64,000 nt of DNA. It comes from UBA8752 sp049610565. GTDB lineage: Bacteria; Bacteroidota; Bacteroidia; Flavobacteriales_D; Sanyastnellaceae. Below are positions 55,255 to 63,992 of the stretch, in pieces. The notes beneath the pieces are model-generated. The model worked only from the letters and a program-made list of their open reading frames with translations, made no database searches and was not told the DNA's origin. The stretch lies in NCBI GenBank assembly GCA_049610565.1, contig JBMYZR010000004.1, forward strand, positions 14,815 through 78,814, read 5' to 3'. Numbering within the stretch: position 1 is the first letter of the stretch; each line of letters starts with the position of its first letter. The position numbers and the translations under genes are program-made.

Positions 55255-55587
55255 ATGACAGCCAGCATGTACAAGCGCGTCAAAATCAAGAAGGGCGACA
55301 CCGTGAAGGTGATCGCAGGAGGCAACAAGGGCAAGACGGGAACCGTGGTCCAGGTGCTCCGCAAGGACGACCGTGTCGTCGTGGAGAACGTCAACATGGT
55401 GACCAAGCACGTCAAGCCGAGCCCTGCCAACCCTCAGGGTGGCATCGAAAAGAAGGAGGCCCCGATCCACATCTCCAATGTGATGGTCGTTGACGCTGCT
55501 GGCAATGCCACGCGTGTCGGACGCCGTCGAGGTGACGATGGGAAACTGGTCCGCTACAGCAAGAAATCAGACCAATCGCTGAACTGA
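55255..55587 (+). CDS. rplX: 50S ribosomal protein L24
   Basis: A 110-residue L24 with the KOW motif (KKGDTVKVIAGGNKGKTGTVVQV). The ATG used begins right after the rplN stop; a second ATG at 55267 (MYKRVKIKKGD) would remove four residues and is equally reasonable. The stop overlaps rplE by one base. Confidence 0.95.
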   Translation: MTASMYKRVKIKKGDTVKVIAGGNKGKTGTVVQVLRKDDRVVVENVNMVTKHVKPSPANPQGGIEKKEAPIHISNVMVVDAAGNATRVGRRRGDDGKLVRYSKKSDQSLN

Positions 55588-56138
55588 TGAGCTACGTACC
55601 CCGACTCAAGAAGCAGTACGACGACGAAGTCGTGCAGAAGCTCCAGGAGCGCTTCGAATACAAGAGCGCCATGCAGGTGCCCAAGATTGAGAAGATCTGT
55701 CTCAACCAGGGTCTCGGCAAGGCCATCTCGGACCGGAAAATCATCGACAGCGCCCTCGAGGAGCTGGCCATGGTCACGGGCCAGAAGGCGGTCACGACGT
55801 ACTCCACCAAGGACGTCTCCAACTTCAAGCTGCGGAAGGGCATGCCGGTTGGCGCCCGCGTGACGCTCCGCCGTGAGCGCATGTACGAATTCCTGGATCG
55901 CCTGATTCACGTTTCCCTGCCCCGTACCCGGGACTTCCAGGGCGTGAAGGCATCCGGCTTCGACGGCCGCGGCAACTTCAGCTTCGGCATCCAGGAGCAG
56001 ATCATTTTCCCGGAAATCGACCTCGACAAGGTGAAGCACCTCAACGGGATGCACATCACCATCGTCACCAACGCCCGGACCAACGAGGAAGCCAAGGAGC
56101 TCCTCGCGGCATTCGGTTTCCCCTTCAAGAAGAACTGA
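55587..56138 (+). CDS. rplE: 50S ribosomal protein L5
   Basis: A 183-residue L5 with EKICLNQGLGKA, the RKGMPVGARVTLR block and the P-site loop GRGNFSFGIQEQIIFPEI. It binds 5S rRNA. Length is normal. Confidence 0.98.
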   Translation: MSYVPRLKKQYDDEVVQKLQERFEYKSAMQVPKIEKICLNQGLGKAISDRKIIDSALEELAMVTGQKAVTTYSTKDVSNFKLRKGMPVGARVTLRRERMYEFLDRLIHVSLPRTRDFQGVKASGFDGRGNFSFGIQEQIIFPEIDLDKVKHLNGMHITIVTNARTNEEAKELLAAFGFPFKKN

Positions 56139-56144
56139 TACGAT

Positions 56145-56414
56145 ATGGCCAAGGAATCCATGAAAGCGCGCGAGCGCAAGCGTGAGCGACTCGTCGCCCG
56201 CTACGCCGCCAAGCGCAAGGCACTGAAGGAGGCAGGTGACTGGGACGCCCTCCAGAAGCTCCCCAAGAACTCGTCCCCGGTGCGCCTGCACAACCGTTGC
56301 CAACTGACGGGCCGTCCCCGCGGTTACATGCGTCAATTCGGCATCAGCCGTGTGACCTTCCGTGAGATGGCACTCGAAGGCAAGATCCCCGGAGTCAAAA
56401 AAGCAAGCTGGTAA
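56145..56414 (+). CDS. rpsN: 30S ribosomal protein S14, zinc-free form
   Basis: An 89-residue S14 of the long form (MAKESMKARERKRERL, RCQLTGRPRGYMRQFGISR). It has a single Cys and no CxxC pairs, so it does not bind zinc. It follows rplE by 6 bases. Confidence 0.97.
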   Translation: MAKESMKARERKRERLVARYAAKRKALKEAGDWDALQKLPKNSSPVRLHNRCQLTGRPRGYMRQFGISRVTFREMALEGKIPGVKKASW

Positions 56415-56417
56415 GTC

Positions 56418-56816
56418 ATGCATTCAGATCCGATCGCAGATTTTCTGACGCGCATCCGCAATGGGCAGATGGCCGGCCACAAAGTGGTCGAAATCCCCGC
56501 GTCCAACATCAAGAAGGAGATCACCAAGATCCTCTTCGACAAGGGGTACATCCTCTCCTACAAGTTTGTGGAAGACGGTCCTCAGGGCACCATCAAGGTC
56601 GCCCTCAAGTACCACCCCAAGACGCGCCGCCCCGCCATCACCGAGATGCAGCGGATGAGCAAGCCCGGTCTGCGCACCTACCGCGGTGCCGATGACCTGC
56701 CGCGCATCCTCAACGGCTTGGGCATTTCCATCCTCAGCACCTCCAAGGGGGTCATGACGGACAAGGAGGCCAAGCACATGAACGTCGGAGGCGAAGTTCT
56801 CTGCTACGTCTATTAA
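56418..56816 (+). CDS. rpsH: 30S ribosomal protein S8
   Basis: A 132-residue S8 with DPIADFLTRIRNG and the conserved C-terminal STSKGVMTDKEAKHMNVGGEVLCYVY. In E. coli S8 represses its own operon; whether a similar mRNA site exists here was not tested. Confidence 0.98.
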   Translation: MHSDPIADFLTRIRNGQMAGHKVVEIPASNIKKEITKILFDKGYILSYKFVEDGPQGTIKVALKYHPKTRRPAITEMQRMSKPGLRTYRGADDLPRILNGLGISILSTSKGVMTDKEAKHMNVGGEVLCYVY

Positions 56817-56835
56817 TCCGAAGAACCGAAGGAAC

Positions 56836-57387
56836 ATGTCCAGAATCGGAAAAGCCCCTGTTGCCATCCCGTCCGGCGTCACCGTCGCGGTGGACGGCAA
56901 CGTCTTTACGGTCAAGGGACCGAAGGGTGAGCTCGCACAGGAATTTGACACCGCCATTGGCGTCACGGTCGAAGAGAATGAAGTGCGCTTCACGCGTCCG
57001 ACCGACCAGCCTGACCACCGCGCCAAGCACGGCCTGTACCGTTCGCTGTGCGCCGGCATGGTCGAAGGTGTGACCAATGGATACAAGAAGGAGCTGGAGC
57101 TCGTGGGCGTGGGTTTCCGTGCCCAGGCATCCGGTCAGCAGCTGACGCTGGCGTTGGGCTACAGCCACCCGATCATCATTGAACTGCCCAAGGAGGTCAA
57201 GGTGACCGCGGAGTCCCAGAAGGGTCAGAACCCGAAGGTGACCCTTGAGTCCCACGACAAGCAGCTCATCGGCACCGTGGCCGCCAAGATCCGTTCCCTG
57301 CGCAAGCCGGAGCCCTACAAGGGCAAGGGTGTCCGCTATGTGGACGAGTACATCCGCCGGAAGGCTGGTAAGTCCGCGGCCAAGTAA
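56836..57387 (+). CDS. rplF: 50S ribosomal protein L6
   Basis: A 183-residue two-domain L6 (MSRIGKAPVAIPSGV, ending EPYKGKGVRYVDEYIRRKAGKSAAK) with the conserved GKG motif. It binds near the sarcin-ricin loop. Confidence 0.98.
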   Translation: MSRIGKAPVAIPSGVTVAVDGNVFTVKGPKGELAQEFDTAIGVTVEENEVRFTRPTDQPDHRAKHGLYRSLCAGMVEGVTNGYKKELELVGVGFRAQASGQQLTLALGYSHPIIIELPKEVKVTAESQKGQNPKVTLESHDKQLIGTVAAKIRSLRKPEPYKGKGVRYVDEYIRRKAGKSAAK

Positions 57388-57398
57388 TCGAATCCGCC

Positions 57399-57758
57399 AT
57401 GTCTGTAGCAAGCAAGAAACTCAAGACCCGCATGCGCATCAAGGCGCGCATCCGTGGCAAGATCAGCGGAACGGCAGAGCGTCCTCGCCTGACCGTGTTC
57501 CGTTCGAACAAGCAGATCTACGCCCAGGTGGTGGACGATCTGTCTGGAAAGACCCTCGCGAGCGCCAGCTCCCGCGCCATCAAGGAGGCGCAGGGTGTGG
57601 CCAAAATCGAGCAGGCCAAGATGGTCGGTGCCAAGGTGGCCGAGGCCGCCAAGGCCGCTGGCGTCGAGTCCGTCGTGTTCGACCGCAACGGGTACCTGTA
57701 CCATGGCCGGGTGAAGAGCCTCGCCGATGCCGCACGTGAAGGCGGACTCCAATTCTGA
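57399..57758 (+). CDS. rplR: 50S ribosomal protein L18
   Basis: A 119-residue L18 with RIKARIRGKISGTAERPRLTVFRSNKQIYAQVV and VFDRNGYLYHGRVKSLADAAREGGL. It binds 5S rRNA beside L5. rpsE starts 7 bases after its stop. Confidence 0.97.
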   Translation: MSVASKKLKTRMRIKARIRGKISGTAERPRLTVFRSNKQIYAQVVDDLSGKTLASASSRAIKEAQGVAKIEQAKMVGAKVAEAAKAAGVESVVFDRNGYLYHGRVKSLADAAREGGLQF

Positions 57759-57765
57759 TTTCGAG

Positions 57766-58296
57766 ATGAGAGACAACAACAACCGTCGGCGCAACGACCG
57801 GGACAACCAGCCCGAGAGCGACATCAAGGATCGCTTGGTCACGATCAACCGTTCGACCAAGACCACCAAGGGTGGACGCACGTTCACCTTCACCGGCATC
57901 GTCGTCGTGGGCGACGAGAAGGGCAAGGTGGGCCACGGAGCTGGCCGCAGCCGTGAGGTGGTGACCGCCATTCAGAAGGGCATCGAGGATGCCAAGAAGA
58001 ACATGGTGGAAGTGCCCGTCATCAACGGCACCGTTCCCCACGCTCAGGAAGCCGTTTACGCAGGAGCCCGCGTGCTCGTCAAGCCCGCCACGCCCGGTAC
58101 GGGTGTGATCGCCGGAGGCGCCATGCGCGCCGTGCTCGAGAGCGCCGGCATCAAGGACGTCCTCGCGAAGTCCCTTGGATCCTCCAACACCCAGAACGTG
58201 GTGAAGGCCACCTTCAAGGCCCTCACGATGATGCGCAGCGCCTCCGATGTGGCAGACCTGCGCGGCATCTCCGTCCACCGCGTTTTCAACGGATGA
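57766..58296 (+). CDS. rpsE: 30S ribosomal protein S5
   Basis: A 176-residue S5 with VVVGDEKGKVGHGAGRSREV and the C-terminal GSSNTQNVVKATFKAL. The ATG at 57766 (MRDNNNRRRNDRDNQ) was preferred over an in-frame one at 57727 that lies inside rplR. The N-terminus is unusually Asn/Arg-rich. Confidence 0.96.
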   Translation: MRDNNNRRRNDRDNQPESDIKDRLVTINRSTKTTKGGRTFTFTGIVVVGDEKGKVGHGAGRSREVVTAIQKGIEDAKKNMVEVPVINGTVPHAQEAVYAGARVLVKPATPGTGVIAGGAMRAVLESAGIKDVLAKSLGSSNTQNVVKATFKALTMMRSASDVADLRGISVHRVFNG

Positions 58297-58301
58297 GCAC
58301 C

Positions 58302-58481
58302 ATGGCCAAGATCAAGATCACCCAGGTGCGCAGCGCCATCAACCGTCCGAAGCGCCAGAAGCTGACCCTTCAGGCCCTCGGTCTCAAGAAACTCAACAAC
58401 CCTGTGGAGCACGAAGCCACCCCCCAGATTCTGGGCATGGTGCGCAAGGTGAGCCACCTCGTCAAGGTTGAAGAACAATAA
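58302..58481 (+). CDS. rpmD: 50S ribosomal protein L30
   Basis: A 59-residue L30 (MAKIKITQVRSAINRPKRQKL, ending MVRKVSHLVKVEEQ). An in-frame ATG at 58293 overlapping the rpsE stop would add three residues. Length is normal. Confidence 0.95.
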   Translation: MAKIKITQVRSAINRPKRQKLTLQALGLKKLNNPVEHEATPQILGMVRKVSHLVKVEEQ

Positions 58482-58499
58482 TCCCCAACCAGCACAATC

Positions 58500-58949
58500 A
58501 TGAATCTCAACAGCCTCAAGCCGGCAAAGGGTTCCGTCAAGCAGCGCAAGCGAGTTGGTCGTGGTGAAGGCTCCGGACACGGAGGTACTTCCACACGCGG
58601 TCACAAGGGCGCCAAGTCCCGTTCCGGTTACAAGTCCAAGATTGGATTCGAGGGTGGCCAGATGCCGCTCCAGCGCCGGGTCCCCAAGTTCGGTTTCAAG
58701 AATCCGAACCGCGTCGAATACAAGGGCATCAACCTCGACACGCTCCAGGAGCTGATCGAGCGCAAGTCCCTCACCGAAATCACCCCGGCTCTCCTCGTGG
58801 AGAACGGCCTCGCCCAGAAGAAGGACCTCGTGAAGGTGCTCGGCCGCGGTGAGCTCAAGTCCGGCGTCAAGGTGACCGCCCACAAATTTTCCGCCACCGC
58901 GCAGGCCGCCATCGAGGCAGCCGGTGGCAGCATCGAAGCCATCCACTGA
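58500..58949 (+). CDS. rplO: 50S ribosomal protein L15
   Basis: A 149-residue L15 with the Gly/Arg-rich N-terminus (KRVGRGEGSGHGGTSTRGHKGAKSRSG) that threads into 23S rRNA and the C-terminal globular part. secY begins 2 bases after the stop. Confidence 0.97.
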   Translation: MNLNSLKPAKGSVKQRKRVGRGEGSGHGGTSTRGHKGAKSRSGYKSKIGFEGGQMPLQRRVPKFGFKNPNRVEYKGINLDTLQELIERKSLTEITPALLVENGLAQKKDLVKVLGRGELKSGVKVTAHKFSATAQAAIEAAGGSIEAIH

Positions 58950-58951
58950 TC

Positions 58952-60307
58952 ATGGGTCGTTTTTTCAAGAAACTGCGGGACATCTGGTCCCATGAGGAGT
59001 TGCGCAAGCGCCTGGGCATCACGCTCGGCTTCATCCTGATCTACCGCATCGGTAGCTTCATTGTCCTTCCGGGTGTCGACAGCGACACGCTCCAGGAGCA
59101 GATGAGCGCCCTCGGTGGTGGAGGACTGGGAGACATCCTGTCTTTGTTCACGGGAGGCGCGTTCACGCGGGCGTCCATTTTCGCCCTCGGCATCATGCCG
59201 TACATCTCCGCGAGCATCATCATGCAGCTCATGGGCCTTGCGGTCCCGAGCATCCAGAAGATGCAGGCGGAAGGCGAGAGCGGCCGCAAGAAGATCAACC
59301 AGTGGACCCGTTTCCTGACCATCGCCATCACGCTGGTCCAGGCCCCGGGATACCTCGCTTCCTCCGTCGTGTCCGTTCCGGGCGCCGTGGCGAATCCCAC
59401 GACCTTCTGGTGGTTCAGCGCCGTCCTCATCCTGACGAGCTCCACGCTGCTCATCATGTACCTCGGTGAGCGCATCACGGAGCGCGGTGTCGGCAACGGC
59501 ATCAGCCTGCTCATCATGATCGGCATCATCGCCACGTTCCCGCAGGCCATCATCCAGGAGTTCAATCACCCGGACACCAACCTGTTCTTCTTCCTCGTGG
59601 AGATTGCCGCCCTCCTCATCGTCATCGGATTGTCCGTCGCGTTGGTCCAGGCAGTGCGCAAGGTGCCCGTGGAGATGACCCGCCTGCAGGGCAACACCGG
59701 CCCGACCTACCTCCCCCAGGGAGCGGCCGCCCGCAGCTACATCCCGCTGAAGGTGAATTCCTCCGGCGTGATGCCCATCATCTTCGCCCAGGCCATCATG
59801 TTCGTTCCGCTCTACCTGACGCAGAACGAGAGCCTGGCCGACAGCGAGGTGCTGATCGCCCTCGGGGACTTCAACGGGTTCTGGTACAACCTGCTGTTCT
59901 TCCTGATGATCGTGGCCTTCACGTACTTCTACACGGCCATCACGGTCAACCCCCAGCAGATGGCGGATGACCTCAAGCGCCAGAACAATTTCGTGCCCGG
60001 TGTGAAGCCCGGTCGTCCGACGATGGAGTTCCTCGACAACGTGATTTCCAAGATCACCTTGCCCGGTGCCATCTTCCTCGGTCTGATCGCCATCCTGCCG
60101 GCCATCGTGTTCACGATGAGCCTGACCCACGCGCAGGCCTTCAGCATCTTCTTCGGCGGCACTTCGCTGCTGATCATGGTGGGCGTCATCCTCGACACCC
60201 TCCAGCAAATTGAAAGCTACCTGTTGTCCCGTCAATACGACTCCCTCATGGAATCCGGAAAGCTCCGGGGCCGTCAAGGGACGAGTGTGAGCGGAATGGC
60301 GGGCTGA
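58952..60307 (+). CDS. secY: Protein translocase subunit SecY
   Basis: The 451-residue channel subunit has ten hydrophobic helices. Visible marks are RIGSFIVLPGVD in helix 1, MPYISASIIMQLM in the lateral gate, the conserved cytoplasmic loop (ERITERGVGNGISLLI) and PGVKPGRPTMEFLDNV. It forms the Sec pore with SecE and SecG, which are not here. Its position after rplO is standard. Confidence 0.97.
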   Translation: MGRFFKKLRDIWSHEELRKRLGITLGFILIYRIGSFIVLPGVDSDTLQEQMSALGGGGLGDILSLFTGGAFTRASIFALGIMPYISASIIMQLMGLAVPSIQKMQAEGESGRKKINQWTRFLTIAITLVQAPGYLASSVVSVPGAVANPTTFWWFSAVLILTSSTLLIMYLGERITERGVGNGISLLIMIGIIATFPQAIIQEFNHPDTNLFFFLVEIAALLIVIGLSVALVQAVRKVPVEMTRLQGNTGPTYLPQGAAARSYIPLKVNSSGVMPIIFAQAIMFVPLYLTQNESLADSEVLIALGDFNGFWYNLLFFLMIVAFTYFYTAITVNPQQMADDLKRQNNFVPGVKPGRPTMEFLDNVISKITLPGAIFLGLIAILPAIVFTMSLTHAQAFSIFFGGTSLLIMVGVILDTLQQIESYLLSRQYDSLMESGKLRGRQGTSVSGMAG

Positions 60308-60312
60308 TCGGA

Positions 60313-61110
60313 ATGGCGAGAGGACGGATACAGGTTCGCACCGAATCCGAAATCGAGCTTCTCCGAGCGAGTTCTTTGCTTGTCGGTAGAACCTTGGCCG
60401 AAGTGGCCAAGCTGATTCGCCCCGGGGTCACCACCCTGGAGTTGGATCGGGTCGCGGAGACCTTCATCCGGGATCACGGCGCAGTGCCGGGATTCAAAGG
60501 ATACAACGGGTTCCCCGCGTCGCTCTGCACCTCCGTGAACCACCACGTGGTCCACGGGATTCCCAATGGCGACCCGCTGCAGGAGGGGGACATCGTGTCC
60601 GTCGACTGTGGGGTGCTGATGGAAGGCTACTACGGGGACAGCGCCTACACCTTCATGGTGGGGGACGTCCGGCCCGAAGTGCGCCGCCTGCTGCAGGTGA
60701 CCCAGGAATGCCTGGAGGACGCCGTGGCAGAAGCGGTGGCGGGCAACCGGATCGGCGACATCGGCTGGGCGGTCCAGGAACACGCGGAAGCCTCCGGTTA
60801 CGGAGTGGTCCGCGAGCTGGTCGGCCACGGATTGGGAACCAACCTTCACGAGCCGCCGGAAGTCCCGAACTATGGGCGGCCCGGAAACGGGGTGAAGCTC
60901 GAGGCGGGCATGGTCCTGGCCATCGAGCCCATGATCAACCTCGGCCGGAAGGAGGTGGTGCAGGAGAGCGACGGGTGGACCATCGCGACAGCGGACGGAA
61001 TGCCCAGCGCCCACTTCGAACACGATGTGGTGGTGCGGGAAGACGAGGTGGAAGTTCTATCGACATTCAAGTGGATTGAGGAGGCCCTGGGGGCAGTGCA
61101 GAACGGTTGA
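60313..61110 (+). CDS. map: Methionine aminopeptidase, type I
   Basis: The 265-residue metallo-enzyme removes the initiator Met. Metal ligands are visible in VSVDCGVLMEGYYGDSAYTF (two Asp), GHGLGTNLHEPPEVPNYG (His), AIEPMI (Glu) and the C-terminal AHFEHDVVV (Glu). HHVVHGIPN carries the substrate His. It starts 5 bases after secY; adk, often between them in other phyla, is absent. Confidence 0.97.
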   Translation: MARGRIQVRTESEIELLRASSLLVGRTLAEVAKLIRPGVTTLELDRVAETFIRDHGAVPGFKGYNGFPASLCTSVNHHVVHGIPNGDPLQEGDIVSVDCGVLMEGYYGDSAYTFMVGDVRPEVRRLLQVTQECLEDAVAEAVAGNRIGDIGWAVQEHAEASGYGVVRELVGHGLGTNLHEPPEVPNYGRPGNGVKLEAGMVLAIEPMINLGRKEVVQESDGWTIATADGMPSAHFEHDVVVREDEVEVLSTFKWIEEALGAVQNG

Positions 61111-61147
61111 GGAGCAACAACGAAAAACGAAACGAAGACAAGACAAC

Positions 61148-61366
61148 ATGGCCAAACAAGCGTCGATCACCCAGGACGGTACCATTACCGAAGCCCTCGG
61201 AAACGCGATGTTCCGTGTCGAGCTCGAGAATGGGCACGTCATCACGGCGCACATTTCCGGGAAGATGAGGAAGTTCTACATCAAGATTCTCCCGGGTGAC
61301 CGGGTCCGTGTGGACATGAGTCCCTACGACCTGACCAAAGGCCGCATTTCGTTCCGATACAAGTAA
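61148..61366 (+). CDS. infA: Translation initiation factor IF-1
   Basis: A 72-residue OB-fold protein (MAKQASITQDGTITEALGNAMFRVEL, ending YDLTKGRISFRYK). It binds the 30S A site during initiation. The ATG at 61148 begins the conserved sequence; it is preceded by the A-rich stretch typical of translation starts in this phylum. Confidence 0.97.
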   Translation: MAKQASITQDGTITEALGNAMFRVELENGHVITAHISGKMRKFYIKILPGDRVRVDMSPYDLTKGRISFRYK

Positions 61367-61375
61367 ACAGACGTC

Positions 61376-61492
61376 ATGAAGACCCGTGCATCCCTGAAGG
61401 TCCGCTCCGCGGATTGCAAGATCGTCCGCCGCAAGGGACGACTCTTCGTCATCAACAAGAAGAACCCCAAATTCAAGCAGCGCCAGGGTTGA
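61376..61492 (+). CDS. rpmJ: 50S ribosomal protein L36, zinc-free form
   Basis: A 38-residue protein read directly from the sequence (MKTRASLKVRSADCKIVRRK ... NKKNPKFKQRQG). The fold-specific KQRQG end is present, but of the usual CX2C...C...H zinc ligands only Cys14 remains, so this is the zinc-independent variant. It lies between infA and rpsM, the normal place. Confidence 0.93.
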   Translation: MKTRASLKVRSADCKIVRRKGRLFVINKKNPKFKQRQG

Positions 61493-61517
61493 TCCCCGGA
61501 GCTAAATCCCATTCACC

Positions 61518-61883
61518 ATGGCCCGTATCGCCGGTATCGACATCCCCCGGAACAAGCGTGGAGTGATTGCCCTGACTTATGTCTACGGCATCGGACGCTC
61601 CCGCGCCGCGGACATTCTCTCCCAGGCTGCTGTCGCTGAAGACAAGCGCGTTCAGGACTGGAACGACGACGAAATCACCAAGATCCGTGAGATCATCGCG
61701 GGCATCCGCGTGGAAGGTGAGCTTCGTTCCGAGGTTCAGATGAACATCAAGCGCCTCATGGACATTGGTTGCCAACGCGGCATCCGTCACCGTCTTGGCT
61801 TGCCGCTCCGCGGCCAGCGCACCAAGAACAACTCCCGCACCCGGAAGGGCAAGCGGAAGACGGTGGCCAACAAGAAGAAGTAA
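61518..61883 (+). CDS. rpsM: 30S ribosomal protein S13
   Basis: A 121-residue S13 (MARIAGIDIPRNKRGVIALTYVYGIGRSRA, RGIRHRLGLPLRGQRTKNNSRTRKG). The C-terminal basic tail contacts P-site tRNA. First gene of the alpha-type group; rpsK follows after 48 bases. Confidence 0.98.
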   Translation: MARIAGIDIPRNKRGVIALTYVYGIGRSRAADILSQAAVAEDKRVQDWNDDEITKIREIIAGIRVEGELRSEVQMNIKRLMDIGCQRGIRHRLGLPLRGQRTKNNSRTRKGKRKTVANKKK

Positions 61884-61931
61884 TTCCCTGTCCCTGACCC
61901 GGGACGCCGAATCGATTAACTCCCCACAACG

Positions 61932-62318
61932 ATGGCCAAAGCCACCAAAAAGAACAAGAAGAAGGTCAAAGTGGATGCCATGGGCCAAGCCCACATCCAT
62001 GCCTCCTTCAACAACATCATCATCTCGCTCACCAATGCCACGGGACAGGTCATTTCCTGGTCCAGCTCCGGCAAGATGGGCTTCCGCGGTTCCAAGAAGA
62101 ACACGCCCTACGCTGCCCAGTGCGCAGCAGAGGATTGCGGCAAGGAAGCCATGGAGTATGGCCTGAAGAAGGTGAAGGTGTTTGTGAAAGGTCCCGGAAG
62201 CGGCCGCGAGAGCGCCATCCGCACCCTGCACAACATGGGCATCGAAGTGACCGAGATCGTGGACATCACGCCGATGCCGCACAACGGCTGCCGCCCTCCG
62301 AAGCACCGTCGCGTCTGA
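61932..62318 (+). CDS. rpsK: 30S ribosomal protein S11
   Basis: A 128-residue S11 with HIHASFNNIIISLTNATGQV and the C-terminal DITPMPHNGCRPPKHRRV. Part of the 30S platform. Confidence 0.98.
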   Translation: MAKATKKNKKKVKVDAMGQAHIHASFNNIIISLTNATGQVISWSSSGKMGFRGSKKNTPYAAQCAAEDCGKEAMEYGLKKVKVFVKGPGSGRESAIRTLHNMGIEVTEIVDITPMPHNGCRPPKHRRV

Positions 62319-62349
62319 TCCCGGAACCCAACGAAACAAGCAAGACCAC

Positions 62350-62955
62350 ATGGCACGTTACCGCGGACCCAAGTCCAAGATTACCCGTCGCTTCAAGGAA
62401 GCCATCTTCGGCCCGGACAAGGCACTCGAGCGCCGTCCTTACGGCCCCGGCCAGCATGGCCCGAACCGCCGCCGGAAGAAGGAGTCCGAGTACTCCGTCC
62501 AGCTCGCTGAAAAGCAGAAGGCCAAGTACACCTATGGCATCCTCGAGCGCCAGTTCCGGAACATGTTCGAGCGCGCACAGGCCAAGCCCGGCATCACGGG
62601 TGAGGTGTTGCTCCAGTTCTGTGAGCTCCGCCTCGACAACGTCGCGTTCCGCCTCAACCTCAGCCCGACCCGCCGCGGTGCCCGCCAATTGGTGAGCCAC
62701 CGCCACATCACGGTCAACGGCAAGGTCGTGAACATCCCGTCCTACCGGGTCCGCCCTGGTGACGTGGTGGCCGTCCGCGAGAAGTCCAAGTCCCTCGAGG
62801 TCATCACCGGCGCCATCGCCGGCGGTGGTCAGCGCCACGAATGGCTCGATTGGGACGGCAACGCCCTCGCCGGCACGGTGATCGCCGTCCCCTCCCGGGA
62901 CCAGATCCCCGAGAACATCAAGGAGTCCCTCATCGTCGAGCTCTACAGCAAGTAA
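62350..62955 (+). CDS. rpsD: 30S ribosomal protein S4
   Basis: A 201-residue S4 with the S4 RNA-binding fold (VAFRLNLSPTRRGARQLVSHRHITVNGKVVNIPS). The N-terminal segment (MARYRGPKSKITRRFKEAIF) has no Cys cluster, so it is the zinc-free form. It nucleates 30S assembly. Confidence 0.98.
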   Translation: MARYRGPKSKITRRFKEAIFGPDKALERRPYGPGQHGPNRRRKKESEYSVQLAEKQKAKYTYGILERQFRNMFERAQAKPGITGEVLLQFCELRLDNVAFRLNLSPTRRGARQLVSHRHITVNGKVVNIPSYRVRPGDVVAVREKSKSLEVITGAIAGGGQRHEWLDWDGNALAGTVIAVPSRDQIPENIKESLIVELYSK

Positions 62956-62975
62956 TTCACAACCCCATTTCCGAT

Positions 62976-63968
62976 ATGGCGATTCTCGATTTCCAGCAGC
63001 CCGACAAGGTCATCATGCTCGATTCCGATGACTTCAACGGACGGTTCGAATTCCGTCCGCTGGAGCCCGGCTTCGGTGTGACCATCGGCAATGCGCTCCG
63101 GCGCATCCTGCTCTCCAGCCTGGAGGGCTATGCCATCACCAACATCCGCATCGAAGGGGTTGAGCACGAGTTCAGCACCATCAAGGGTGTCGTGGAGGAC
63201 GTGACCGAAATGATCCTCAACCTCAAGCAGGTGCGTTTCAAGCGCCAGATCGAGGACGTCGACCACGAGGTGGTCAACGTGGTGATCGGCGGTCAGGATG
63301 CCTTCACCGCCGGTGACATCGGCAAGTTCACCTCCGCCTTCCAGGTGATGAACCCCGACCACGTCATCTGCAACCTCGACAGCGGTGTCCAGCTCAACGT
63401 GGAGCTCCGCATCCAGAAGGGCCGCGGCTACGTCCCGGCTGAGGAGAACAAGCACGATGAAGCTCCCGTCGACACGATTTTCGTGGACTCCATCTTCACC
63501 CCGATCCGGAACGTGAAGTACGACATCGAGAACTACCGTGTCGAGCAAAAGACCGACTACGAGAAGCTCAACCTCGAGCTTCAGTGTGACGGGTCGATTG
63601 CCCCGAAGGATGCGCTCCAGGAGGCTGCGCGCATCCTGATCGAGCACTTCATGCTCTTCAGCGAAGAGCGCATCACGCTCGACTTCGTGGAGAAGAACGA
63701 GGCGGAGGAGCTCGACGAGGGTTCCCTGCACATGCGCCACCTCCTGAAGACCAAGTTGGTCGACATGGACCTGAGCGTGCGTGCCCTGAACTGCCTCAAG
63801 GCAGCCGACATCGACAGCCTCGGTGACCTGGTCGCCTACAACAAGAACGACCTGTTGAAGTTCCGCAACTTCGGCAAGAAGAGCCTGACCGAGCTCGAGG
63901 ACCTCGTGGAAAGCAAGGGCCTGCAATTCGGCATGAACGTCAGCAAGTACAAGTTGGACTCGGAGTAA
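62976..63968 (+). CDS. rpoA: DNA-directed RNA polymerase subunit alpha
   Basis: The 330-residue subunit has the dimerising N-terminal domain (FRPLEPGFGVTIGNALRRILLSSLEGYAIT) and the C-terminal DNA/activator-binding domain (LSVRALNCLKAADIDSLGDLV ... NFGKKSLTELEDLV). In the CTD the E. coli Arg265-equivalent is in the SVRALNCLK helix, so UP-element contacts are plausible. It lies between rpsD and rplQ, as usual. Confidence 0.98.
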   Translation: MAILDFQQPDKVIMLDSDDFNGRFEFRPLEPGFGVTIGNALRRILLSSLEGYAITNIRIEGVEHEFSTIKGVVEDVTEMILNLKQVRFKRQIEDVDHEVVNVVIGGQDAFTAGDIGKFTSAFQVMNPDHVICNLDSGVQLNVELRIQKGRGYVPAEENKHDEAPVDTIFVDSIFTPIRNVKYDIENYRVEQKTDYEKLNLELQCDGSIAPKDALQEAARILIEHFMLFSEERITLDFVEKNEAEELDEGSLHMRHLLKTKLVDMDLSVRALNCLKAADIDSLGDLVAYNKNDLLKFRNFGKKSLTELEDLVESKGLQFGMNVSKYKLDSE

Positions 63969-63992
63969 TCCGGGTGATAAACGTCCGTCATC